The notes beneath the pieces were generated by a model. It searched no databases. It was not told where the DNA came from and saw only the letters and a program-made list of their open reading frames with translations. Of a stretch of 42,715 nt of DNA, positions 36,791 to 42,715 are shown in pieces (positions within the stretch are counted from its first letter, which is position 1; every line of letters begins with the position of its first letter). The DNA is from Bacteroidota bacterium. GTDB lineage: Bacteria; Bacteroidota; Bacteroidia; UKL13-3. The position numbers and the translations under genes are program-made. Where the stretch lies: NCBI GenBank assembly GCA_025359805.1, contig JANYDU010000055.1:1-42715 (forward strand), read 5' to 3'.

Positions 36791-37511
36791 ATTATTACAA
36801 TCACTAAAAGATAAAAAAGGCAGACAAGAACAAGGTTTGTTTTTGGTTGAAGGTACAAAGACCGTGCTCGAACTGTTAGCCTCAAAAATAGAAGTTAAAA
36901 GCCTATTTGCAACTCAAGTTTGGTTAACTTCTCATCAACAATTGTTGAAAAGCATCGATGATTGTAACACTATTACCGATAAGGAATTAAAACAATTGAG
37001 TTGTTTAGTTACACCTCAACAAGTAATTGCGGTGGCAAAAATCCCTCAATATCAATTGTCAAAAATTGATTTTAAAAATAAATTTACTATTGCTTTAGAT
37101 ACTATTCAAGATCCCGGAAACCTCGGTACTATTATACGAATTGCCGATTGGTACGGAATTGAAAATATCATTTGCTCGCCAACCTGTGCCGATGTTTTTA
37201 ATCCCAAAGTAATACAAGCTACAATGGGGTCATTTATTAGAGTAAATTTTTTTTACCATGAATTAAATTCTTTTTTTGAAGCGCATAAAAATATAATGGT
37301 ATACGGTGCTTTAATGAATGGTGAAAATTTATATCAAACTAAAATAAGTAAAGAAGGGTTTTTATTAATTGGAAATGAAGGTTCGGGTATTTCTGATGAT
37401 TTGTTAAAATATGTTTCAAAACCAATCACTATTCCAAAACTGGGAAAAGCCGAATCATTAAATGCGGGCGTTGCCACTGCCATTATTTGTGATGCTTGGG
37501 CAAGAGGTTAG
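36768..37511 (+). CDS. SpoU/TrmH family RNA 2'-O-methyltransferase
   Basis: A 247-residue methyltransferase that modifies tRNA or rRNA using S-adenosylmethionine. ATG 36768 gives the standard opening 'MLTKATVKLLQSLKDKKGRQ' with the substrate-binding segment 'EQGLFLVEGTKTVLELL'. The knotted SPOUT domain contains motif 1 'LDTIQDPGNLGTIIRIADWY', motif 2 'LLIGNEGSGISDDLL' and motif 3 'ITIPKLGKAESLNAGVATAI'. The target nucleotide cannot be read. Its 5' end overlaps the divergent TamL-like gene and its last four bases overlap the convergent Lgt-like gene, so both ends are shared. Confidence 0.93.
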   Translation: MLTKATVKLLQSLKDKKGRQEQGLFLVEGTKTVLELLASKIEVKSLFATQVWLTSHQQLLKSIDDCNTITDKELKQLSCLVTPQQVIAVAKIPQYQLSKIDFKNKFTIALDTIQDPGNLGTIIRIADWYGIENIICSPTCADVFNPKVIQATMGSFIRVNFFYHELNSFFEAHKNIMVYGALMNGENLYQTKISKEGFLLIGNEGSGISDDLLKYVSKPITIPKLGKAESLNAGVATAIICDAWARG

Positions 37512-38281
37512 TTTAATTGTTTTTTAGTTTTTGTGTTGAAAAGAAATAATACCGACACCAAAATAATGATGATTGAAACAAATTGACTTTGACTGAGCAA
37601 TCCATTAAATAAAAATCCACGATCATCATCACCTCTTAAAAATTCAGTAAAAAATCTTCCAACCGAATACCAAATGGCATACACCAATATGAGTTTTCCT
37701 TGAAACATATTTTTGTTCTTCAAAAAAAGGAGTAATACAGTGCAGCTAAAAATAATTGCAGCATCATATAATTGAACAGGGTAAACAGGTGTATTTAATG
37801 GTTGCGCTTTTGATAATGGATTAGTATAAATAACTCCCATTGATGCAGAACAAATTTTGCCGTTACAACAACCAGCTAAAAAGCATCCAATTTTTCCTAA
37901 ACCATGCACAAATGTTCCGCCAACGGCAATAATATCAAACATTGCCGAACGGTTAATTTTATTGCGTTTAAAGAATAATAGCAATGTGAATATGGAGAAT
38001 ATAAATGAACCATAAAATACAAAACCACTGCCACTTAATTCAATCATTTTTGATGGATTTTTCATGTAGTAATTCCAATCCGAAAACCATAAAAAAACTT
38101 TTCCTCCAATAAATGAAGCAATGAAAATATAAACGACCATTTCTGCAATTTTTTCTGATTGGATATTAATTTTTTTAGCCTGATGTGCTGCATAAAAATA
38201 AGCGAGCAAAGTTCCCATCATGATAAAAAAACCGTAGCTATAAATGGTAAAACTTCCAATATGAAATAATTCTGGATACAT
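37508..38281 (-). CDS. lgt: Prolipoprotein diacylglyceryl transferase family protein, atypical active site
   Basis: A 257-residue membrane protein with about seven helices. The overall Lgt pattern is present: 'YPELFHIGSFTIYSYGFFIM' at the start, 'GFVFYGSFIF' near 86-95, 'HGLGKIGCFLAGCCNGK' at 126-142, 'PVYPVQLYDAAI', and 'VGRFFTEFLRGDD'. In E. coli Lgt the corresponding sites are His103 in 'SFHGG' and Arg143 in 'GRIGNFxNGE'; here they are Tyr90 and Lys130, and an AGCC motif replaces NGE. The family is therefore certain, but the reaction is not. It may be the cell's Lgt or a paralogue. Confidence 0.72.
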   Translation of the reverse strand: MYPELFHIGSFTIYSYGFFIMMGTLLAYFYAAHQAKKINIQSEKIAEMVVYIFIASFIGGKVFLWFSDWNYYMKNPSKMIELSGSGFVFYGSFIFSIFTLLLFFKRNKINRSAMFDIIAVGGTFVHGLGKIGCFLAGCCNGKICSASMGVIYTNPLSKAQPLNTPVYPVQLYDAAIIFSCTVLLLFLKNKNMFQGKLILVYAIWYSVGRFFTEFLRGDDDRGFLFNGLLSQSQFVSIIIILVSVLFLFNTKTKKQLN

Positions 38282-38298
38282 AAACTTAAATTTTATTC

Positions 38299-38328
38299 AT
38301 TGCATTTTAACGAATAATCACAACTTTG
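38299..38328 (+). promoter_or_regulatory. Candidate promoter of the RidA-like gene
   Basis: ATTG (38299-38302), 18 bases, then CAACTTTG (38321-38328), one base off TAnnTTTG. It predicts a leader of about 17 bases before the ATG at 38351. Confidence 0.4.
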
Positions 38329-38350
38329 CAAGAGTTGAAATTTATTATTT

Positions 38351-38773
38351 ATGACCGAACACAATACGTCTATTCACTCATCAAAAGCGCCCGAAGCAGT
38401 TGGCCATTATCCGCATGCAAAACGTGTTGGCAATTTATTATTTCTTTCGGGAGTGGGACCGCGTGAGCGTGGAACAAAAAAAATTCCCGGAGTGGAGTTG
38501 GATGAAAACGGAAAAATTATCTCGTATGATATAGCCACACAATGCCATTCGGTATTTAATAATATTAAAAATATTTTAGAGGATAGCGGAAGCAGTTGGG
38601 ATAAAATTGTAGACGTTACCGTTTTTTTAACCAATATGAAAGACGACTTTGCTGCCTACAATAAATTATGGGCAGAGTATTTTGCAAACAACCCACCTTG
38701 TAGAACTACCATTGAGATTAATTGCTTGCCTACGCCTATTGCTATTGAGTTAAAAGTTATTGCGACAGTTTGA
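38351..38773 (+). CDS. RidA family deaminase
   Basis: A 140-residue protein of the RidA/YjgF/UK114 family, trimeric enzymes that hydrolyse reactive imines or enamines. 'RVGNLLFLSGVGPRERGTKK' is the N-terminal signature, 'DVTVFLTNMKDDFAAYNKLW' the helix region and 'PCRTTIEINCLPTPIAIELK' holds the substrate carboxylate-binding Arg118. The longer 'GPRERGTKKIPGVELDENGK' loop resembles the 2-aminomuconate deaminase branch rather than housekeeping RidA; no other kynurenine pathway gene is nearby to confirm this. The following small lipoprotein gene starts 14 bases after its stop. Confidence 0.88.
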   Translation: MTEHNTSIHSSKAPEAVGHYPHAKRVGNLLFLSGVGPRERGTKKIPGVELDENGKIISYDIATQCHSVFNNIKNILEDSGSSWDKIVDVTVFLTNMKDDFAAYNKLWAEYFANNPPCRTTIEINCLPTPIAIELKVIATV

Positions 38774-38787
38774 TTTTTTTGTCAAAA

Positions 38788-39165
38788 ATGAAAAAAATAT
38801 TTGTATGTATTTGTATCATCTCACTCTTATCAACTTGCAAAAAGGATGAAGAAATTTATACCACAAAAAATGCAAGTGTAACTGTTCCAGCAATTATTGA
38901 TACCTCTTTTTCATTCACACCTTTTCCCAATCCTTGCGATAGTTTTATTAACTTGTCGTTAAAATTTCCGAGAGCATCAACCGCATCTATTTCTATTTTT
39001 GATATTCAGGGTCGGTTAGTTTATCAGCCTAATGTTTCGTTACAATTAGCTATTGGGTATAGTACCATTGGCATAGATGTTTCAAGTTTACAGAGCGGAA
39101 TTTATTTAGTTAGATGTCAATATGATGTTGGAGTTTTGGTAAAAAAAATTATAGTTTTGAGATAA
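38788..39165 (+). CDS. Tiny lipoprotein carrying a T9SS type A sorting domain
   Basis: A 125-residue protein. ATG 38788 begins 'MKKIFVCICIISLLSTCKKD', a lipoprotein-like signal with candidate lipid-modified Cys17 (Leu-Ser-Thr-Cys, an imperfect lipobox). After a linker of about 30 residues, nearly the whole remainder is a T9SS type A sorting domain: 'FTPFPNPCDSFINLSL' (about 47-62), 'STASISIFDIQGRLVYQ', and 'LQSGIYLVRCQ...KKIIVL'. There is thus almost no cargo besides the tag. It lies 14 bases after the RidA gene and is followed by a bidirectional terminator. Function unknown; it could be a degraded remnant of a larger cargo protein, but the reading frame is intact. Confidence 0.72.
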   Translation: MKKIFVCICIISLLSTCKKDEEIYTTKNASVTVPAIIDTSFSFTPFPNPCDSFINLSLKFPRASTASISIFDIQGRLVYQPNVSLQLAIGYSTIGIDVSSLQSGIYLVRCQYDVGVLVKKIIVLR

Positions 39166-39167
39166 AA

Positions 39168-39198
39168 AAAACAGCCCATAAAATATATGAGCTGTTTT
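39168..39198. terminator. Bidirectional hairpin terminator between convergent genes
   Basis: Arms 39168-39179 and 39187-39198 pair at 11 of 12 positions on the plus strand (one C-A mismatch) and at all 12, one as a wobble, on the minus strand, around a 7-base A/T loop. T-rich sequence follows on both strands. It separates the plus-strand lipoprotein gene from the minus-strand DUF4920-like gene. Confidence 0.8.
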
Positions 39199-39219
39199 AA
39201 TTTTATAAAGAAATGAAGG

Positions 39220-39615
39220 TTACTTAATTAAGATTCCTTTAGCTAAAACTTTGGTTTCTTCTTTGCCTTCTATCTTTTCTTTCATAGCTATTCCATCTAC
39301 AATGGCAATCTTTCCACTAATGTTATGAGGCAATACGAATGCTTTGTTTTCTACCTCAACAAAAAGAGCTTCACCGCCTTTATTTTCAAGTGTTAGCCAA
39401 CAACCTTCACCTTTACAATATTCGGCAATAACACCAGTAACTTTTACAGGAAATGTGTTTGATGTTTGCAATGCAATTATTACGTCATTTACTGTTTTTA
39501 CAGAATCTTCTGTAACCGATGTTCCAAAATTTCCAGTTGTTGGAAGTTTAGCTCTTGGGTCATTATTGCACGAAACAATAGTTGCAAGAATAAATATTGA
39601 AATGAGTTTTTTCAT
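39220..39615 (-). CDS. DUF4920-like lipoprotein
   Basis: A 131-residue lipoprotein. ATG 39615 opens 'MKKLISIFILATIVSCNND' with a lipobox and Cys16; an ATG six codons upstream would sit at the S46 gene's end. The mature part, 'GNFGTSVTEDSVKTVNDVII', 'VKVTGVIAEYCKGEGCWLTL' with a Cys pair, and 'FVLPHNISGKIAIVDGIAMK', fits the OB-fold-like DUF4920 family. The CxxxxxC-W motif could bind metal or form a disulfide. Function unknown. It starts seven bases after the S46 peptidase stop and is probably co-transcribed with it, suggesting shared periplasmic location. Confidence 0.82.
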   Translation of the reverse strand: MKKLISIFILATIVSCNNDPRAKLPTTGNFGTSVTEDSVKTVNDVIIALQTSNTFPVKVTGVIAEYCKGEGCWLTLENKGGEALFVEVENKAFVLPHNISGKIAIVDGIAMKEKIEGKEETKVLAKGILIK

Positions 39616-39622
39616 ACTAAAA

Positions 39623-41764
39623 TTATTGAACAACTTTCATTTCATTTACAATGTTTGATGCTTGTCCGTATTTATCAATAATGAACAATACATAACGAAT
39701 ATCAACACAAATGGTGCGTTTATTTTCAGGGTCAAAATGAATATTTCCACTCATAGCTTCCCAGTTGCCATCAAATGCTAAACCTATTAATTGACCTTCG
39801 CCATCCATAACTGGGCTACCACTATTTCCACCAGTAATATCGTCATTGGTTAAAAAAGCAACAGGAAGTTTACCGTCTTTCATGGCATATCTGCCATAAT
39901 CTTTTGCTTTGTGTAAATCAATTAATCGTTGAGGAATATCAAATTCAGGATTACCGGTAAATTTATTATGCTTTTCAATCACTTCATCCAAATTAGTAAT
40001 CAGAGGAAATTTCATGTATGATTTTACAGTTCCATAAGTTAAGCGGAGTGATGAATTGGCATCAGGATAAAAAGTTTTGTTAGGTTCCATTTCCATCAAC
40101 CCTTTAATATATTTTCTTCCAAGTGCTAAAATATTTTCGTTAAACTCATCCACTTTAGGTTTGTAGTTTTCAATATAAGAGGTTCTAAACCCAACAATAT
40201 GTTTGTAAGCAATATCATTTTTTAAAACGCCCAAACGGGGATTTTCAAACCATGCTTTTGTCATTTCTTCGCTCGAAAAAATACTACTGTTAAAAACTTC
40301 TTCTGTATATAATTTTATGGCTTCGCGAGGATTTGTATTGTATTTTAAAATCACATCAGCCATATATTTTGCCTGTTGATCTTTAGGGAGATTAGCGTAA
40401 TATAAAACCAAAATGCTATCAAAAATTCTTTTATCGGCTTGCATAATTGCACTTGGATAAGGCATATCTTTTAATGCTTCAAGCATCTGCTCTTTCATGG
40501 CATTTATTTTCTTTTCGTCACCACCTTTTAATACATCTTCCATGGTAAAAGCCATTCCCGCATATTTAATAATATTTGGAGAAAGGATTCCTTCGTTTAA
40601 GAATGTGCGTTGCAAGCTATAGGGTTTATATGCGGCAAAAGTTTTATCTACATCAGCTAATAAATTTTTGTATTCATCTTTGTTTGATGCCCACTTTGCA
40701 AATATTTTTTCTTCTTTTTGTTTTTGTTCGAATACTTTATTGTGTTTTAGTTGTTCAGCTTCACCTCTAAAAAATTTCCAATAATTTGCCACGCCTGCAA
40801 AGTCAGACGAAAGTTTTAATCTAATATCAACGTCTTTATTCATTTGCTCTTTCCAAGCATTTAATCTCACATCACGTAAAGCAACAATTGCAGGATCTAC
40901 CAAATCAGTTGCTATTTGCACACCTTGAGAAAATTCATAACGATTAGTACGACCAGGGAATCCCATAATCATGGCAAAATCTCCCTGTTTAACTCCCTTT
41001 AAATTTATTGGTAAAAAGTTTTTTGGTACGTATGGAACATTATCAGCAGAATAGCTTGCAGGTTTACCATCTCTTGTAGCATAAATACGAAACATGCTAA
41101 AATCTCCAGTATGGCGTGGCCACATCCAATTATCAGTTTCGCCTCCAAATTTTCCAATATTTTGTGGAGGAGTTCCTACCAAACGGATGTCGGTAAATTT
41201 TTCAAAAATAAAAAGGTAGTAAGCATTGCCTTTAAACATTTCTCTGCATTGCGCTTCATAACCTGTTCCTTTAGTTGCTCTATCAGTAATGGTTTTAAAA
41301 ACAGCATTCATACGTTTTGCTCTGTCTTTTTCAGAAACATTTTTTAATGAATCTAACACCTCACTGGTAATGTCATCCATGCGAATTACAAACTGAACAG
41401 ATAACCCTGGAGCTGGTCTTTCTTCTTGAATTGATTTAGCCCAAAAACCATTATCCAAAATATTATCTTTAGCTGTACTTAAACCAGAAATAGCATCATA
41501 CCCACAATGATGATTAGTAAGCACAAGTCCTTTGTTTGAAACAATTTCGGCAGTACATCCACCCCCAAACCAAACAATAGCATCTTTTAAACTGGAGTGG
41601 TTTACATCATATAATTGCTCTGGAGTTAGTTTAAGCCCAAGCGCTTTCATTTTCTCGTAATTATATTTTTTAAGAAGGAGAGGAAGCCACATACCTTCAT
41701 CGGCCTTTACTTGCAATGTGCTGAATAGCATTACCGCAGTCAATAATTTTAAAATATTTTTCAT
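39623..41764 (-). CDS. S46 family dipeptidyl-peptidase, DPP7 type
   Basis: A 713-residue periplasmic serine exopeptidase with a signal peptide (residues 1-21, ending 'STLQVKA'). It releases dipeptides from peptide N-termini, supporting growth on protein. The mature protein begins 'DEGMWLP', typical of S46. Catalytic residues are His86 in 'LTNHHCGYD', Asp221 in 'PRHTGDFSMF', and Ser648 in 'GGNSGSPV'. The specificity position after 'LAFD' is Gly ('FDGNWEAMSG') rather than the Arg of DPP11, so preference for hydrophobic P1 residues (DPP7) is predicted rather than for acidic ones. The helical lid (about 280-560) is complete. A DUF4920-like lipoprotein gene follows. Confidence 0.95.
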   Translation of the reverse strand: MKNILKLLTAVMLFSTLQVKADEGMWLPLLLKKYNYEKMKALGLKLTPEQLYDVNHSSLKDAIVWFGGGCTAEIVSNKGLVLTNHHCGYDAISGLSTAKDNILDNGFWAKSIQEERPAPGLSVQFVIRMDDITSEVLDSLKNVSEKDRAKRMNAVFKTITDRATKGTGYEAQCREMFKGNAYYLFIFEKFTDIRLVGTPPQNIGKFGGETDNWMWPRHTGDFSMFRIYATRDGKPASYSADNVPYVPKNFLPINLKGVKQGDFAMIMGFPGRTNRYEFSQGVQIATDLVDPAIVALRDVRLNAWKEQMNKDVDIRLKLSSDFAGVANYWKFFRGEAEQLKHNKVFEQKQKEEKIFAKWASNKDEYKNLLADVDKTFAAYKPYSLQRTFLNEGILSPNIIKYAGMAFTMEDVLKGGDEKKINAMKEQMLEALKDMPYPSAIMQADKRIFDSILVLYYANLPKDQQAKYMADVILKYNTNPREAIKLYTEEVFNSSIFSSEEMTKAWFENPRLGVLKNDIAYKHIVGFRTSYIENYKPKVDEFNENILALGRKYIKGLMEMEPNKTFYPDANSSLRLTYGTVKSYMKFPLITNLDEVIEKHNKFTGNPEFDIPQRLIDLHKAKDYGRYAMKDGKLPVAFLTNDDITGGNSGSPVMDGEGQLIGLAFDGNWEAMSGNIHFDPENKRTICVDIRYVLFIIDKYGQASNIVNEMKVVQ

Positions 41765-41921
41765 ATTGAATTAAATAAAAATTTAGGGCAACGAAAGTAT
41801 TTAAAATTACCTAACTGAAAAATATTTGTGATAAAAGGTTTGGGTTAATTATTAATCAGTGTTGTAATTCTGAAACAAAGATTTATGTTGCGTTTCAAAT
41901 TAAACTTAACAATTTAGTAAC

Positions 41922-41950
41922 ATTGGGGCTATCATCCAAAGTTACTTTTG
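41922..41950 (+). promoter_or_regulatory. Candidate promoter of the phosphate transporter gene
   Basis: ATTG (41922-41925), 17 bases, then TACTTTTG (41943-41950), an exact TAnnTTTG match, about 20 bases before the ATG at 41970. The second box overlaps a minus-strand TAACTTTG (41937-41944), giving a near-palindrome. The remainder of the 205-bp divergent gap shows only AT-rich sequence. Confidence 0.42.
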
Positions 41951-41969
41951 CTTCATAAAATACATACCT

Positions 41970-42715
41970 ATGTTTGGTTTAGATCCAACACTTACATCAT
42001 TATTAATATTTTGTTTGATTGCTGCTTTTGCTTTTGAATTTATCAATGGATTTCATGATACTGCAAATGCTGTTGCAACGGTAATTTATACCAATTCATT
42101 AAAGCCATGGGTGGCTGTAATTTGGTCTGGAACATGGAACGCAATAGGTGTTTTTGTTGGGGGAATTACAGTTGCAATGGGAATTAGTAACTTGCTTCCT
42201 GTTGAAGTATTAACTGATACCAATATACATCATAGCATTGCGCTTATTATGGCATTGCTTATTACCGCTATTGTTTGGAATTTAGGAACTTGGTATTATG
42301 GCATTCCATGTTCAAGTTCTCATACTTTGGTGGGTTCTATACTTGGTGTCGGACTTGCTTTCTCTTTTATTGCTGAGAACAAAAATGTTTCTTATGTTAA
42401 TTGGGCAAAGGCTTCCGATATTGGATTATCATTATTAATTTCACCCTTTATTGGGTTTAGTTTAGCCATTTTGTTGATGTATATTTTAAAGAGAACCGTA
42501 AAATCGAAAGTTATTTTTAAAGAACCTACATCTAATACCCCACCACCATTGTGGATACGCTCTATTTTGTTATTAACTTGTACTGGTGTGAGTTTTTCTC
42601 ATGGATCAAATGACGGGCAAAAAGGTGTTGGTTTGGTGATGCTTATTTTAATTGCCATTGTACCTACTTATTTTGCGTTAGATCATTCACAAGATGTAAA
42701 TAAATATCGAAAAAA
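41970..42715 (+). CDS. pit: Inorganic phosphate transporter, PiT family (3' end outside window)
   Basis: The frame from ATG 41970 stays open to the window edge, giving 248 residues of a membrane transporter. Both PiT signature motifs are visible: 'FEFINGFHDTANAVATVIYT' near the N-terminus and 'SFSHGSNDGQKGVGLVMLI' after residue 205. Between them are hydrophobic helices ('ALIMALLITAIVWNLGTWYY', 'GIPCSSSHTLVGSILGVG') typical of the family. It takes up phosphate with a cation (proton or sodium). Truncation is caused by the window boundary, not by a mutation. The gene is divergent from the S46 peptidase gene. Confidence 0.95.
   Translation, partial: MFGLDPTLTSLLIFCLIAAFAFEFINGFHDTANAVATVIYTNSLKPWVAVIWSGTWNAIGVFVGGITVAMGISNLLPVEVLTDTNIHHSIALIMALLITAIVWNLGTWYYGIPCSSSHTLVGSILGVGLAFSFIAENKNVSYVNWAKASDIGLSLLISPFIGFSLAILLMYILKRTVKSKVIFKEPTSNTPPPLWIRSILLLTCTGVSFSHGSNDGQKGVGLVMLILIAIVPTYFALDHSQDVNKYRK

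Overview
The window looks like ordinary chromosome from a low-GC member of the Bacteroidota. The evidence is several type IX secretion (T9SS) C-terminal sorting domains of types A and B, a gliding-motility-associated surface protein, a serine dipeptidyl-peptidase of family S46, a TamL-like outer membrane lipoprotein, a HU-CCDC81/SPOR protein, and promoters of the Bacteroidota form (TTG, about 20 bases, TAnnTTTG). No tRNA, rRNA, CRISPR array, insertion sequence, phage gene or recognisable defence system was seen. No stretch over 300 bases lacks a gene; the largest gaps are 41765-41969 and 29745-29938.

Layout. 1-780: ung on the minus strand, with a scrap of a T9SS sorting domain just past its end. 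826-6740: a tight plus-strand run of six genes (secreted C25-fold protein, metallo-beta-lactamase-fold hydrolase, diacylglycerol/undecaprenol kinase, YraN, MoxR/chelatase-like AAA ATPase, AMP nucleosidase). 6718-11958: a minus-strand run (orphan PAS histidine kinase, PriA, SixA-like phosphatase, pRiA4b ORF-3-like protein). 12040-16389: a giant minus-strand T9SS type B surface protein. 16460-19410: a sirtuin on plus, then a TonB-like protein and a HU/SPOR protein on minus. 19581-23203: ligA, a DUF6913-like gene and dapA on plus. 23301-26507: two flavin enzymes, a small HAD-like protein and tyrS on minus. 26587-34463: saccharopine/alanine dehydrogenase-like enzyme, ABC exporter, 2-oxoacid dehydrogenase E2, kdsB, pyrG and a DEDDh exonuclease on plus. 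34460-38281: TamL-like protein (minus), SpoU-type RNA methyltransferase (plus) and an atypical Lgt homologue (minus). 38351-39165: RidA-like protein and a tiny T9SS-tagged lipoprotein. 39220-41764: DUF4920-like lipoprotein and S46 peptidase on minus. 41970 to the end: a PiT phosphate transporter cut by the window edge.

How the genes relate. Most are housekeeping: DNA repair and replication (ung, priA, ligA, exonuclease), lysine/peptidoglycan precursor supply (dapA), LPS (kdsB), pyrimidines (pyrG), purine salvage (amn) and translation (tyrS). A second theme is the cell envelope: T9SS cargo, TamL, TonB, SPOR, Lgt homologue, lipoproteins and a periplasmic peptidase.

The most unusual points are: a C25-fold secreted protein that seems to lack both catalytic residues; a TyrRS whose HIGH motif reads GVGN; an Lgt homologue with altered catalytic positions; a 125-residue protein carrying both a lipobox and a T9SS sorting domain; an 11-bp direct repeat upstream of the tonB-like gene; a large imperfect inverted repeat in the pyrG leader; and a terminator that appears to derive from a REP-like element. 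I did not find a convincing new multi-gene system.
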